Shown here in pieces: positions 11,020 through 22,808 of a stretch of DNA of 64,000 bases (position 1 is its first letter; the number at the start of each line of letters is the position of its first letter). Made by a program: the position numbers and the translations under genes. The stretch comes from Epinephelus fuscoguttatus (taxonomy: Eukaryota > Chordata > Actinopteri > Perciformes > Serranidae): the NCBI RefSeq assembly GCF_011397635.1, contig NC_064770.1, positions 24,112,200 through 24,176,199 of the forward strand, read 5' to 3'. Below the pieces are notes generated by a model that had not been told where the DNA came from, did not search any database, and saw only the letters and a program-made list of their open reading frames with translations.

Positions 11020-12592
11020 TAGTTAATTATTTAGAAATAACTGTCCTTCAGTCCGTGTTATATGTCCAGTATATGCCAGGGAGGGCATTGAGTTCTGTCC
11101 ATGGTTATCCTCCTCTGGAGGTCGGTGAGTATTTGTTCAACAACCATATCACTGTTAATGACAGTCTGTTGTATGACTATTGCACATCTGGTTTTCCATA
11201 ATTTGAAACACAAAAAGCTGAAAATGAGTTGAAACAGTTCCTTATGTTTTCAGGGCACCTGCTCTTCAGAGAGGCCACACATGACAGAGTTATAAGATAT
11301 GTTAAAATGCCCAGACCTTTTAATACGATTTATACCTCTTGTGCTCCATAGCAGTCGATTTAAAGGTGTTCTTGGGTTTTAGGCTCGTTACAATGAATCA
11401 CTGGACATTCTTTGGTCAGGACATTACAGCTCAAAGACACTACAACTCTCAATGGGAGTCTACCAACCAAAATGAGCCGTCTGACATCTCTGAAATGTTT
11501 TCATGTATTTAATATATTTATTACTTCATTGCTATAATTATCAGATGTATATTTATATTTCATTAGGCCTCCATATTCAAAATTATTAATATAAAAAAAA
11601 ATGTGTTTGTTAGATAAACTACACCAATCACCAGTCATTGTTTTCCAGTCGGGTCAGTGTTACAGGAACTGTGGTTATTAATCAACAACTCAGACAGTTA
11701 GCAGGCCCTGGTCCGGGTTATTTTCCCCACATAAGTTGCCATAGTAACTGAGGCTGAACTATGTTGAATTTGATTTATGGAACTGAATAAACTGAAAATG
11801 AGTCAGACTAACCGAAACCAGCCTGGCTTATTTGGTAAACTTGTTTCAGTGGAATGGGCCCTTGATCAGCTGGGCACTGAATTTTGCTGGTGGGTGTTGT
11901 GTTTTATTGCCATACATGTTTTAAGCTTGTTGTTAGCTGTGTAGTCTGTCCACGTGCTGGGAACACTTATTTGATGAGGTGCTCCCCAGCGGCCTGCAAG
12001 CGCTTTTCTGACAGAGAAAAACACTTTATGGACACACACCCTGATAAAACGTCTTTCATTGTCTTTGTGATTGACAGGAAATAATATTTAAATAAGTCAA
12101 ATTATATTAATGCTTGCATTAAGTGAAAACACGACAAAGTGAAAGACAAACATCTTGCACGCAGATGTCACCACACAGTTTTACAGTTCACCATACAGAA
12201 GTTTCAGTCATCAAGATTGTCGATTTACAGAGTTTTTGTTGTTCATAGAAGCTGCATAACAACAGTAATTAATCGAGCCCAAACAGTGCTGGATTTCTGG
12301 GGCTGGTGCCGCAATACTGGGGAGTGAAAAAAACACATTATGTTCTGTTAAAAATAAACTTTTTATATCGGTGCATATTGGACAGCATATAAGCCAGTAA
12401 CGATATATCTATGATAGGCTACTACTGGCAGATAAAATCATTCCGGCTCTAGTAATTAAAGGGTGGCCATTACTCTGCACAAACTGAATTTCATGAATAA
12501 ATAAAGAATCAATAGTGTCCTCAAAGAAAACAAATCAGGTAGCAGTATAGTTTCACTGCTTTAAATACTGAATGTGTTGTATTTGATTTCAG
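11020..12592 (+). other. NUGGC-A intron, no feature recognised
   Basis: No exon, transposon terminus or tandem repeat could be supported here. Short open stretches near 11884-12327 have no protein-like composition or flanking splice sites that fit the gene. Confidence 0.4.
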
Positions 12593-12766
12593 GCTGACAG
12601 AAACACAGATGTGTGCAGAGAGCTGGAAGAAAAGATGGAGCAGGAACTTGAAAAAGTCAGACAGCCCATGGAGAAGACTTATGACACCTTTGAAAGATGC
12701 CTCACTGAGGGGGTTGAAAAATCCAAAAGTTCCTGGGAAAGGCTCTTAAAGTCGGTCCTAAAGCCT
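12593..12766 (+). CDS. nuggc: NUGGC-A helical exon
   Basis: A phase 0/0 exon of 58 codons after TTTCAG and before GTACGT. It is strongly charged and helical, with CRELEEKMEQELEKVRQPME and FERCLTEGVEKSKSSWERLL. No arm B counterpart is present in the window. Confidence 0.85.
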
Positions 12767-12872
12767 GTACGTATTTGAATCCTAATCACATCAACACAAC
12801 TGATTTTGGATCACATGTGAATTTATATCTTTAACAAGTTTATGTTTTTTTAATTTATTTTTATTTTTTCAG

Positions 12873-13027
12873 AGAATGAAGGGCAGCGCTTTTCACAGGA
12901 TACTTAAGTGTGTAGTTCAGAATGGCGGCACTCACAAACCAAAGGACAAAAAACTAATAAACCTCAATATGACGCTAACTTCATGCCTGACTGACAGCAT
13001 TGATGAGGAATTCAAGAAAACCTTCCC
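12873..13027 (+). CDS. nuggc: NUGGC-A exon
   Basis: A 155-base exon encoding MKGSAFHRILKCVVQNGG, a Lys-rich segment, and SCLTDSIDEEFKKTFP. The acceptor is TTTTCAG and the donor GTAAGA. The split proline codon is completed by the next exon. Confidence 0.85.
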
Positions 13028-13220
13028 GTAAGAAATGACCTCATGAAGACATAAAACCCTGTGTTGGCTAATCTTTACAAGCTATGGCGATTTAACAAAT
13101 TCTGCATCATACAGTTGTACAGATTATGTTGTATAATGCATTAATACTAATTATAATATCAAAACACAAACTTGTCAACACTTCCTGTGTGAAACATTTC
13201 AAACTGTTAACATGTTTCAG

Positions 13221-13347
13221 AAATGAAGCAAAATGTGGACCATTCAACAGGATCATCAACTCGTTTTCACTTGAAACAGAGAGGCTGATAAGAGAGAGGC
13301 AAGAGTACAAAGATGTCGAACTGCAACTGATATTTCTCAAGACAGAG
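13221..13347 (+). CDS. nuggc: NUGGC-A exon
   Basis: A 127-base exon encoding CGPFNRIINSFSLETERLI and ELQLIFLKTE. The acceptor is TGTTTCAG and the donor GTAAAA. The following intron holds the nested MITE/hAT insertion. Confidence 0.85.
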
Positions 13348-13497
13348 GTAAAAGTTGACGATGGTACCGTCTTATTCATTGTTCCATTATTATATCAAAA
13401 AGTATATTAAACCAAATTAAATGCAGCACTTATGTATTTGCTCCCATTTGTGCAGATATAGCCTATCTTTCAAATTTGTTCAAATCCTTGTTAATGG

Positions 13498-13505
13498 GCA
13501 CTTCT
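13498..13505 (+). repeat. Left 8-bp target-site duplication of the hAT element
   Basis: GCACTTCT is repeated exactly at 17118-17125. The same octamer, reverse complemented, is present once at 55779-55786 in the uninterrupted copy of the host MITE, confirming the pre-insertion site. Confidence 0.92.
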
Positions 13506-13924
13506 CGGGGGCGTTACCGGGGGGGGCAGGGGTGGGCAGTGCCCACCCACGGACACGCTCTGCCCACCCAAGGAAAACTGGATGTAGTACTGACGGCAGT
13601 CTGGGCACCGCGTATGGTATCCCATTCATATAGTACTGTGATGTCAGCAGACACTGCCGTGGACTCTCCCGCGTCCTACAGCATACACTGTCAGCTCAGT
13701 CCCCACGGAGCAGCCCCTCCCAGCAGGGAGATGTTAACCCCTCGGCGTCCAGGGTGCGAATGAATCGCGCATGTGCCAAAGCGCAACTCGCAGACACCGT
13801 CAGTAGTTCAGACAGTACTTGACGTTTGTCCTGCTGCTCTTCATTTATTACTCGTCTGCCTCGCCATCTAGTTTCAGTCACGTCAGCGATCTATTTGCCC
13901 TAGCACTACCACCGTCTTCTACTT

Positions 13925-15109
13925 TTGCCTCTCGTACCGGACTATTATCATTCATCTCACTCATCTTGTACTTTTTGTCTGTCATCTGTGTGTCATGTCC
14001 TCTGTTGTGTGTTGTGCTACGTGTTATCAAGACTTAGCAGTTACCTGCCTTTGGCGGGTAGCTCCTCTCAGTCAAATAAGCACATACTGCCAGAAAGAGA
14101 GATGCATAGGTGGCTCATAAAGAAGCAAGCAGCTTCCACGCCCGCTAACTCCCCCTCTACCACCGCCGCGAACACCGAGCAGGGCTCAGTATCGCTGCCG
14201 GGGTCTGCAGGTGATGTGCGGCCGGCAGACGCATCATGTCCCGGTGGCAGCTCTGCCCCTCTGCCGGCGGCGTCTGAAAGCGTCCCTCCTGTTCTTCCCG
14301 TCCAGTCCTCTGACTCTGGCCCTGCTGTGTGTGCTCCTCCAGACTTAAACTTGGATCGCCCATCACAACCTATTCTGAATACGTACCCCAGACGGCCGTT
14401 TGGGAAAACATTAAGGTGCTTTAATGCAGCCTGGTACCAAACCCGACCATGGCTGGAATACTCTGTGATGCGCGATGCCAGTTTTTGTTTTGCTTGTCGC
14501 AAATTTAGCTCCAATAAAGACCACGAGGACATATTTACCATGCGTGGATACACCAATTGGAAAAAAGCACTTGAAAAAGACGGAGGCTTTTTCAAACATG
14601 CATCAGGCACCGCACATACCAGAGCTATGATGGCATGGCAGGAGCATAAGCAGCGGTCAGAGACTGGTGACACTATTGCGCATCTGCTGGGTCAAACCCA
14701 AGTTGAAAAGAACAGGTACTATGTGAAAAGCATGGGTGAAGTCATTCAGTTTCTCACAATTAATGAGCTTGCTCTGCGTGGGCACTATCATGAGGGTGGG
14801 GATGAGGAGGGACTGGTGAATAAGCTCTTTGATTATACACTGAAAAAAGATCCCAAACTTGCTGACATCACAAAATGCATCCCTGATAACGCCAAATACA
14901 CATCAAATGTCATTCAAAATGAAATAAATGCATCATTGGCAAAAATGGTGTTGGATGATATCAGGACCAGATATGAAAACTCTGACTCTCCAGGGTTCTG
15001 TATCAAAAGTGACGGCACCAGGGACCGCTGCAACATTGAAAATTTATCCATTGTGGTAAGATTTGTCCGTGACTCCATCCCAGAAGAGCACCTGATCGGC
15101 TTGGTGTAA
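13925..15109 (+). pseudogene. hAT transposase, N-terminal part (TTF zinc finger, DUF4371-like)
   Basis: An open frame of 394 codons; the true start is probably the internal Met near 14102 (MHRWLIKKQAAS), because the leading part is low-complexity. A Ser/Pro-rich stretch is followed by the TTF-type zinc-binding region with FCFACRKF near 14490 and KHASGTAHTRAM near 14596. The frame ends at TAA 15107-15109 after IGLV, yet the same frame continues with LGQLDAEY immediately after. That makes the TAA a premature stop. Confidence 0.8.
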
Positions 15110-16422
15110 CTGGGTCAGCTTGATGCTGAATATGTGAGCACCCAACTGCTCTCTTCTGACCTGTCATATAATGCTGATAACATAGTGTCTCAATGCTATG
15201 ATGGTGCTGCGGTCATGTCTGGAGTGAGGGTGGGGTGCAGGCCCTCCTTCAACAAAAGCTTAGCAGGGACATTCCTTATGTTCACTGCTTCAATCACCAG
15301 CTGCATTTGGCAGTTATTCATGCAATGCAAGCTGAGCCTTCAGCTAAGAGGTTTTTTGATTGGTCCAGCTCACTGAAAGCATTTTGTCATAAACATTATG
15401 TTACACACACATACAATGCACCAACACTGAAAAGATTGCTGGAAATTCGCTGGACCAGTCACTATGAGGTCACTAAGTCCATTGTGAACAACGAGGACAT
15501 CATCAGGAGACTCCTGTCTGAAGTGGCAGAGGATGACACTGCACCCTTGGACATTTGTACAGAGGCAAGTGGTCTCCTGGCCCAGCTTGAGAGGCAGAGC
15601 TTCTTTGCAACTGCAAAATTCCTCCTTCATGTGCTTGGTGCACTGACATCAGCAAACTCAATCCTACAGTCACAAACTGCGGATCTGTGCACTGCATGTG
15701 AGGTTGTGACAGCTTCACTGGGCACATTGAAGGAGATGAGAAGTGATTCCTTCTGGGAGGAGCATTTCTCTCAGTGTGGAAGTACCAATCCACCTAAAAG
15801 GAGACGGATAGTTAGCTCACAGCTTGATGGTGCCATAGTCTCATCCACATTAGGACATGGCGGAGCTGATGCTCAAACTCACCCTAACCTGGCCTTTAAA
15901 AGGGCAATGTTCAACATTCTGGACAGGGCCATTGTTGAGATGGAGACAAGATTCTCTCAAAAGAATGTTGACTTAATGAAAGCCACATCCTCTCTCCTTC
16001 CTAAGACAGCCGCTTTCCTTGACCCCCACCTCCTGAAGCCACTTCAGGTGCTTGCACGCACAGAGCAAAGTAGCCTGAGCCTGCAAAATGAAATTGTGGT
16101 TGCAAGACCAATGTTAATGGATAAACTGCCAACTGATGTGAACCTCTCTGAAGCTTGCAAATGCATTCAGCAGTACAAAGATGCATTTCCCATCCTGCAC
16201 AGATTGTACGTCACTGCACTAATCATTGGTGTGTCTTCAGCTGCATGTGAAAGCTCTTTTTCAACATTAACCCGCATTCTCACTCCTCTCCACAGAACAA
16301 TGCTGCATTCACGGAAGAGAGATTTAGTCATTTTGGCCCATGAGAAAGAAATTACAAGGAATCTTGACATGAATAGATTTGTGACAGAATTTGCCAAGAG
16401 CAGCCGCAGACTTGTCCTGTAG
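15110..16422 (+). pseudogene. hAT transposase, catalytic and dimerisation part
   Basis: The frame continues to about 15235 (NIVSQCYDGAAVMSG) and then shifts by one base in a G-rich run. It resumes as QALLQQKLSRDIPYVHCFNH and runs to a stop at 16420-16422. The C terminus carries the conserved hAT dimerisation block, including AACESSFSTLTRI near 16240 and SRKRDLVILAHEKEI near 16310. Length and order match ZMYM1-like hAT transposases of fish. The shift plus the upstream stop make it non-functional as read. Confidence 0.8.
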
Positions 16423-16523
16423 ATGGTGTCTGGGATAACAAGGATATCCCAGAGGATAAGGATAACCTAACCTGTGCCTTATTACCTGCACATCTTATTG
16501 TGTTCTAAGTTAACCTTTGTTTG

Positions 16524-16915
16524 TCACCTGCATGTCCGTACTGTTCAGTTATGGATATGTTCTAAGTTTTAACCTTTGTTTGTGTTGTTACCTCCTCTTT
16601 CACCTTAAAAAAAAAACAAAACAAAAACAAACAAAAAAAACATTGTCACCTGCATGTCCATACTGTTCATTTATGGATATGTTCTAAGTTTTAACCTTTG
16701 TTTGTGTTGTTACCTCCTCTTTCACCTTAAAAAAAAAAACAAAACAAAAACAAAAAAAAAACATTGTCACCTGCATGTCCATACTGTTCATTTATGGATG
16801 TGTTCTAAGTTTTAACCTTTGTTTGTGTTGTTACCTCCTCTTTCACCTTAAAAAAAACAAAACAAAAACAAAAACAAAACATTGTCCATGCTGTTCAGTT
16901 AAGGATGTGTTCTAA
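16524..16915 (+). repeat. Tandem repeat of about 120 bp in the hAT 3' region
   Basis: Three full units and one partial unit each contain CACCTGCATGTCC, GTTCTAAGTTTTAACC, and a terminal A-rich run of the type AAAACAAAACAAAAAC. The units differ by a few bases and by the length of the A-rich tract. They follow the transposase stop codon directly. Confidence 0.85.
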
Positions 16916-17117
16916 GTCAAATAAAATCAAATCAACTTTTATTTGTTTAGCCCAAATCACAACAACAGTTATCTCAATTAAGGAGAAAACAAAACATGTT
17001 TTAAGGTGCAGTAGCCCTACGCTGGATTTCGACCTACTTGAGCATTGTAGCACTTTTTTTTGCCCCCCCAGGTAAGACTAATGCCCACCCACACCTGGCA
17101 TCCTGGTAACACCACTG

Positions 17118-17125
17118 GCACTTCT
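17118..17125 (+). repeat. Right 8-bp target-site duplication of the hAT element
   Basis: GCACTTCT, identical to 13498-13505. Confidence 0.92.
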
Positions 17126-17593
17126 CCTTTTCTAAGATAATGCATCCACTCGACAGGTGTGGCATAGGCATATCAAGATGCTGATTAAACAGCATCATTA
17201 CTACACAGGTGTGCCTTGGGATGGTCACAGACAAAGGCCACTTTAAAATGTGCAGTTTTATCACACAACACAATGCCACAGATGGTGCAAGTTTTGATGG
17301 AGCCTGTTGTTGGCATGGTGACTGCAGGGATGTCCATGAGAACTGTTGCCCATGAGCATGAACATAAAAGTGACCTTTTATCATGATCATCCCAAGGCAC
17401 ACGTGCAATAATGCTGTTTAATAGTCACCATCCTGTATAATGTCTCCAGACCTACATAATGATGTGATCATTCAATGACTTGTCTTGTTTTTGCATTGCG
17501 TGTGGACCCCTGGGAGAGTTGTTACTGTGGTGACAACTAACGGGGATCCTGAATAAAGAATAAAGAATCTGTATAATTTGTGGTCTCTCTAAG

Positions 17594-17702
17594 GAAGAAA
17601 AAATGAAGACAAAATTCAAAAAAATCATCCGGGAGCAAAAAAAAAACATCTACAAGAGTCTGATGGAGACAATTGAGGACTACATGAAAGAATGCTATGA
17701 AA
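17594..17702 (+). CDS. nuggc: NUGGC-A exon
   Basis: A 109-base exon encoding EEKMKTKFKKIIREQKKNI and SLMETIEDYMKECYE. The acceptor CTCTCTAAG is short of pyrimidines, but the phase agrees with both neighbours. It lies directly 3' of the nested transposon region. Confidence 0.8.
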
Positions 17703-17814
17703 GTAAGATAGTAGACCGTGACATATACAACCTGACACAATATTACTACATACCTACATTTAATATGATTGTGCTGAAAAATGTAATTGATGTAATTTAA
17801 TTGTTTTATTTTAG

Positions 17815-17948
17815 AAGCAGCAGAAATTAGAGGAGGAGGCTCACTGAAAAACATGAGGAGCACTATTGAGAACCATGTACGAGATTCAAAGGACATCATG
17901 TTTCAGAGGGCGAAAGATGTTATGTTGGAGCATCTGGAACACTTGATG
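17815..17948 (+). CDS. nuggc: NUGGC-A exon
   Basis: A 134-base exon encoding GSLKNMRSTIENHVRDSKD and MFQRAKDVMLEHLEHLM. The acceptor is TATTTTAG and the donor GTTTGT. Confidence 0.82.
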
Positions 17949-18229
17949 GTTTGTCACATTTTTAAATACTTCATACAATTAATCAAACATGTGCTGCACA
18001 TCTTTATCTTTGTCTGCAATTGTCATCTTTCACATGAAGGCTTGTTCAATATTCAAGTTAAAAGTGCATCATTCTGAAAGCTGCTTTTACTACTAAAACA
18101 CTGCAGGGACTTTCACAAACATTCAACTGTTGTTATTTATCTGAGACAGAAACATTCAAAAGATTATGTAGTTAATATAGCTGCATTTGCATTTACATTT
18201 GTGGTGCCTCCTGGTGGTCATTTTGAATA

Positions 18230-18870
18230 GAACTTTCAGGGTATGTTTCAGGTATGTACATTGACATATTCTACAAGTTTCATGATGATCAGCCCAAATG
18301 TTGTTGAGGCTAGGTCTATTTATGTACTGAGCTACGCCCCTTTTGAAGTTCATTGGTCAGTATCTTCGAAAACAATCAGATATCAGAAGATGATATCAGA
18401 ACTCTTGATAAACTTGGTCTGATGATAATCCAGAGAAAATTTGGTACAAATCAGACCCATGGTTTAGGAGGAGATGTCAAATGTCAATTTTACACACTTC
18501 CAATTACAATAATTAAACATATCCTGCAAGTTTTGTAATAATTGGAATAAAAGCAATTTTGATTTATAGCCTGATTCATGTTATGCCACGCCCATTTTTT
18601 CTTGCATTTGTGTGCCCCCTAGTGTTTGATTTAAATCAAACTTTCATGGTATGTTGCTGGCACCACTTAAGGCATTTCCTGCAAGTGTTGTGTTGACTGA
18701 CTCAGCGGTTCCTGGTTAGGTCTATTTTTGTGCTGAGCCATGCCCCCTATAAGGTTCATTGTGTCAGTTTCTTCAAAACACCATGAGATATCAACAAGCT
18801 TTGGACAAATTGGACCAACAGGTTTACAAGGAGATGTCAAAAAAGTGTTTTTCAAAAAATTCAAAATGAC
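18230..18870. repeat. Two imperfect copies of a dispersed repeat in a NUGGC-A intron
   Basis: 18240-18540 and 18640-18870 share the same order of blocks: a GTATGTT piece, TTAGGTCTATTT-like text with CTGAGC(C/T)A(C/T)GCCCC, GTTCATTG(G/T)TCAGT, a TCTTCGAAAA/TCTTCAAAAC piece, and GAGATGTCAAA. They look like two diverged units of one fish repeat. The family is not identified. Confidence 0.5.
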
Positions 18871-19295
18871 TAAAAATCTTACCTGCTGACTCTAATAGGT
18901 TTTGAGGGTTTTTATAGGACACACTGAGCTGGACTTGTGAACCACATTTCAAGCCAATCCCACTCACGATGTATAAGTAACAACTATTGAAGTTAACCTT
19001 TAATTGTAGTGGCCCCATCAGGCTGCTTGGAGTTATATTTCTTAGGCAGCAATTGCACACAACGTCCAATCACTGGAGAAAATTTGAGTGGTCTACAATG
19101 CACCATCTCACAGGAATTTGCAAAAAAAAAAAAAAAATTAACCTTTTGAGCTTAAACCCCCCATTAGCCAATATGTCCAGTCTGAGCTGCCCTCTGAACA
19201 CACATCTAAACAGTTCATTCATGTTAGATTTAGTTCATCTTGAACACAATATTTGGCTGTGTGAGTAAAGAGTGATGATGAATTTGTTAATTTAG

Positions 19296-19377
19296 GTGCT
19301 GATCCTGGGGGAACTGAAGAACACAATGCAGGAATCAATCGAGCTGTCACTCAATGCAGATGGTGACTCAATCCCAG
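19296..19377 (+). CDS. nuggc: NUGGC-A exon
   Basis: An 82-base exon encoding VLILGELKNTMQESIELSL and NADGDSIP. The phase continues into the last exon. The donor is GTAAAT. Confidence 0.8.
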
Positions 19378-20128
19378 GTAAATGGACAATGCGCTCTCAT
19401 TCTGACTCGTCAAATACTGCCGTTTTGTCAGTGGATCAAAACGTCAAAAATTGGACATTCACGGAGAGTGTCTCATTTGACACTTGGACATACATTGTGT
19501 CTTTTTTAAATACATTTCCATTTTCTCAGGAAAATGTACAGCTCTCCTCATAACATGCATACAGCCCTTTTCAAAATAAACTTAATAGTTAAAACACCTT
19601 GCTTTTGGTTTATTTCCTTAAGGTTAGACAACAAAAGCACGTGGTTAGGTTTAGAAAAAACATCATGGTTTGGCCTAAAATAAGTACAGTTCTTCCTCAT
19701 GTAGCGTCGCATCACGTGAAATACATCATGTGACATATGTCACTACTGTTGCATGCTACGTATACCAGCAACTGCGAACTACCAGGTGCGTGTCCAGTGT
19801 TTGTTTGTCCCATCCACCCTCCCACCTGCCCTATAGGGACTTTTTGGCTCTTTATACTGCGGCAGTTGCCAGCAGCATCAGAAATAGCTGCTGCCCAGTG
19901 CGTATCATACCTTAGCGAAAGGTAAGGTATGCCTGTATCTGCAGCAAAGTGGTGGCATTTGACAAGTTGGGAGTGAGAACAGGCTGAAATGGAACATTTA
20001 AAAATAAAAATATGTTAATCACTAAAATACTGTAAATATTTAACTGAAATGAATAAGTCACCACATTTCCAATCATCTGATGATTGATAGTGCACTGGTG
20101 AACAATATGTTGTTTTTCATTTTTGTAG

Positions 20129-20193
20129 ACGTTTCAGTGGAGCTCCAGATGGTGAAGAACCACTATGATGAACTGATGAAAAGCCCAAATTAA
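20129..20193 (+). CDS. nuggc: NUGGC-A terminal exon
   Basis: It encodes DVSVELQMVKNHYDELMK-SPN and ends in TAA at 20191-20193. The acceptor is TTTTTGTAG. The length and charge of this tail fit the fish family. No polyadenylation signal is obvious just downstream. Confidence 0.78.
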
Positions 20194-20296
20194 GAATCAC
20201 CATCGATGCGGTAAAACTGTTGTTAAAACGTCCACATAATTCTTTGTCTATGAACTGTTCTGAATAATGCTAACAATGCTTTTGATTATACTAGTG

Positions 20297-20583
20297 CTGA
20301 TCCACCCGTCCCAGCAACCCATTCATGACGTGTGCATAGGTAAGTTTTAGTGAAACTGATGATCAAAGTCAATGATGGCAGAGATGATATGACAGCCCTG
20401 CTGTAATTCATTACTGTTCAATGTCACAACTTCACTGTTTGTTTCTCTGGTGGACGTTTCAGGTTTGCTCAGTGGAGAGAATCAGCAGATGCCTGATCAC
20501 CCACTGAAGGTCCCTGTGGGCACACCGATCCCTCAGAGACATGACACCTCTGGATTTGATCTCAACCATTTTTGTCAAGTTAT
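20297..20583 (+). CDS. Possible exons of an unrecognised gene
   Basis: Two short open segments (20297-20338, ending before GTAAGT; and 20462 to about 20583, after TTTCAG) read in one compatible frame, including GLLSGENQQMPDHPLKVPVG. They lie upstream of the longer open segment at 22809-23366 on the same strand. No homologue is recognised, and the donor of the second segment is uncertain. These could equally be degenerate sequence. Confidence 0.35.
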
Positions 20584-20746
20584 CGTATCCCTGTTCTTTT
20601 TGAGTTTTTAATGTACTTTGAGTTTGCTTGTTGTTGTGTATTACATGCAGAGAGACATTCTTGCTTTCAAGTGATTATAGATCAGAGGCAGATAGAAAAT
20701 GTGGGGAGAGGGGTGGAGGGAGCTGGATTCAAACCAGAGACATGCG

Positions 20747-21607
20747 CCCTGTTTCCACTGAGCAGTATGGTACAGTTCAGTTTGTTACGTTGTTTTTCAG
20801 TTTCCACCGTGAAAAGTTGTGGATGGTACCAATGGAACCGTTCCGTGAAGTTCCCATTTTTGTTGGGGTACCTAGCACACAGATCTGGTACTAAAAGGTG
20901 GAGCTGTGAACACTGCAGTCTGTTGATTGGTCAATAGAGGACGGTCACTCTGCTCAGGGCTGAGTTGTGGCTGGTTTTGAGGCTCACGTAACCACTGTTC
21001 ATACCGTGGAGAGTTTTATTAGACTGTAACTATAAAATGAAAGGATGTTTTGCTGCCTCTCGCAGCAGCTGGAGTCTGAGAAAGAAATAACTTAACTCAG
21101 CTGACGACATGAATCCATCAGCACACCTTAAATGTCACTGTGACAACTTTGAGCATTTCTTGAGTTTTTATATGACATACACTTTTAGTAATGAGTGGAT
21201 CTTCAAGTGTTTATATATATTAATTTTTGACCGGGTTATTTGAACTGCATATATTGCTATCCTTAAAATTAAAAAAAAAGCATTGTGGAGCATCATTCCT
21301 GTGGGCTACAGCATCACTAAACCCCTGAGCTTGCCTGAGAAGGACTAAATTCACAAACTTGCTATTTTTAAATATCCCATGGAGAGAGACTCTCACTGCA
21401 GCCTGTTTTATTTTGTTCTGAAAATGTCTGCCTGCAGCCTCGTTCTATAAAATACAGTGAGTGCTGGATGGAGCAGTGAGTGACAACAACCCCGCCCACA
21501 TTTAAGAGTACTGTTTGCAGTTGACACTCTAGGGTCTAGGTACCATGTCTGAAGGGTTACTTTGGTTCCAAAGATACTATACTGAAAGTGTTTGGTGGAA
21601 ACGGGGC
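20747..21607. mobile_element. Non-autonomous DNA transposon with inverted termini
   Basis: The left end is CCCTGTTTCCACTGAGCA. The right end, reverse complemented, is CCCCGTTTCCACCAAACA. Both are followed by a cognate block with GGTACC or AGGTACC sites. The interior of about 0.86 kb has no transposase. The target duplication is not clear, so the superfamily is left open. Confidence 0.55.
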
Positions 21608-22808
21608 TGTAGTGGTTTTTATGGTGTGGGTTTAATTAAACTTTTTTTTCTTGGTTTTTAATATGTGCATGTTTTTTTTCACACATTTTTATTTTATTTG
21701 TTTCGCTTTGATCGATTGAGACCAGCGTGATGATTTTTTTGGGTGTCTCACTTAAACCTTGAACCTTCATTACAGTACATGCTGTGAGTTAGATCTGACA
21801 CAGACTTTTCAAAGAGTGATCTTGATGTTTTTCTTTCATGTTCAAGGACAAAACTGTTGCTTACTGCAAAATAATGACTTGTGTATGTCTTCATTCATAT
21901 ATAAGAAGTAGAGAGAACTAGTTTAGATTATAGTAATAAACTAGATTATTTCGCTTATTGTTATTTACTCAACAATTGCTCTGTTTTAATCTACACTGAT
22001 TTTAAATGCATAAATGTGTGATATGGTATACTGTCCAATACATCTCAAAGTTTCGTTTTGTGAATGCCACATGTAGTTTGGTTTCTTTGTGGTTGATGTT
22101 GGTTTATGTTATCATTCATTTTGACTGTAAGATAAACAACAGATTTTCCAACATTGTTCTTGTCTAAATCCTCTAACTGAAAACTCTAAAAGTTCTTACC
22201 TAAAGCTAAGTTTCCTGACATAAAGCTACATTACAGTACCCAAGCTCTTACAGTGACAGACGCCACAAATGCTATCTATCTGGTGTCCAAGTAGTTGTTG
22301 TAAATATATTGTCCTTTGGTAAATTATACCACAGTACGTTAGACATTATTATAGGCTTGTTCACATGCTTCGTGTTTTCTTGGTATCTCTGAGTCCGGAG
22401 TCGTAGGGGCAACGACACGGAACTAAATCAATCGTCTCACCAGGTTGCCGGTCGGAGCACTTAAAGCGGGAACATACGCCGCACAAGGAGGAAATTTTTT
22501 TTGCGATTTTTCTAGTAAAACAAAGGTGAATAACGTGAAACTGTTTAAAGTACAATTAAAAATACAAGACAAGATCTTCTTCTGGTCTGGAAATGTTGTG
22601 GAATGAATGTTTAGCTCGAGTTGTGTGTGTAACAAGATTGAAATGATTTCAGCACCGTCATTTTTGACATATAACGTTAGCTGTAGAGTGACAGGTTTAG
22701 TCTTATGGTTTAGTATTAATCAGATTATCTAATTTCATCAGTCTATTGCTGTTGGTGTTTTTTTATTGCTCTATTATATCTATTTAAAAGTGGTTTGTCT
22801 TTCTCCAG
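21608..22808. other. AT-rich stretch, no gene recognised
   Basis: I see nothing coding here. A TTTTTTTTTCTTGG-rich segment and a GC-richer patch at about 22370-22490 occur, without splice-site or ORF support. Confidence 0.4.

Larger units (their letters stand above)
13506..17117 (+). mobile_element. hAT transposon, ZMYM1-like transposase, defective
   Basis: A 3612-bp element with imperfect terminal inverted repeats: left CGGGGGCGTTACC and right, reverse complemented, CAGTGGTGTTACC. Exact 8-bp flanking duplications of GCACTTCT define both ends. It carries a transposase with an N-terminal TTF-type zinc-finger region and a C-terminal hAT dimerisation region, in sense orientation with the host gene. 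A stop codon and a frameshift disrupt the reading frame, so it is probably not autonomous. Its 3' third contains tandem 120-bp repeats and a short LINE-like tail near 16918-16990. Confidence 0.92.
13403..17455. mobile_element. TIR-bearing MITE copy, split by a hAT insertion
   Basis: Outside the hAT element, 13403-13505 and 17118 to about 17455 together align with the element at 55077-55927 read in reverse. Shared landmarks are the terminal AAACCAAATTAAATGCAGCAC-like block, TCCTTGTTAATGGGCACTTCT, GACAGGTGTGGCATA, and AATGTGCAGTTTTATCACAC. The far terminus is missing, so this copy is truncated. The right-hand limit is approximate. Confidence 0.65.
1209..20193 (+). pseudogene. nuggc: NUGGC-like (SLIP-GC) large GTPase, copy A, with nonsense codon
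   Basis: Fourteen exons with GT-AG borders and matching phases give about 658 codons from the P-loop exon to a TAA stop at 20191-20193. The family (nuclear GTPase SLIP-GC) is a dynamin-like large GTPase described in germinal-centre B cells; fish carry many related genes. Visible motifs are G1 GKTGAGKST, G3 DLPG and G4 TKSD, followed by a long helical region. The exon at 5806-5981 carries an in-frame TAA at 5842-5844 where copy B reads GAA, so translation would end inside the GTPase domain. The SAM-domain and linker exons seen in copy B are not found upstream in this window. A hAT element and two MITEs occupy its introns. It could still be a working gene if the stop is a sequencing error; the alternative is a 5'-truncated duplicate pseudogene, which I favour moderately. 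Confidence 0.75.

Noticed and set aside
14068..14673. A 201-codon minus-strand ORF.
   Set aside because: Antisense shadow of the hAT transposase frame, with no homology or regulatory support.
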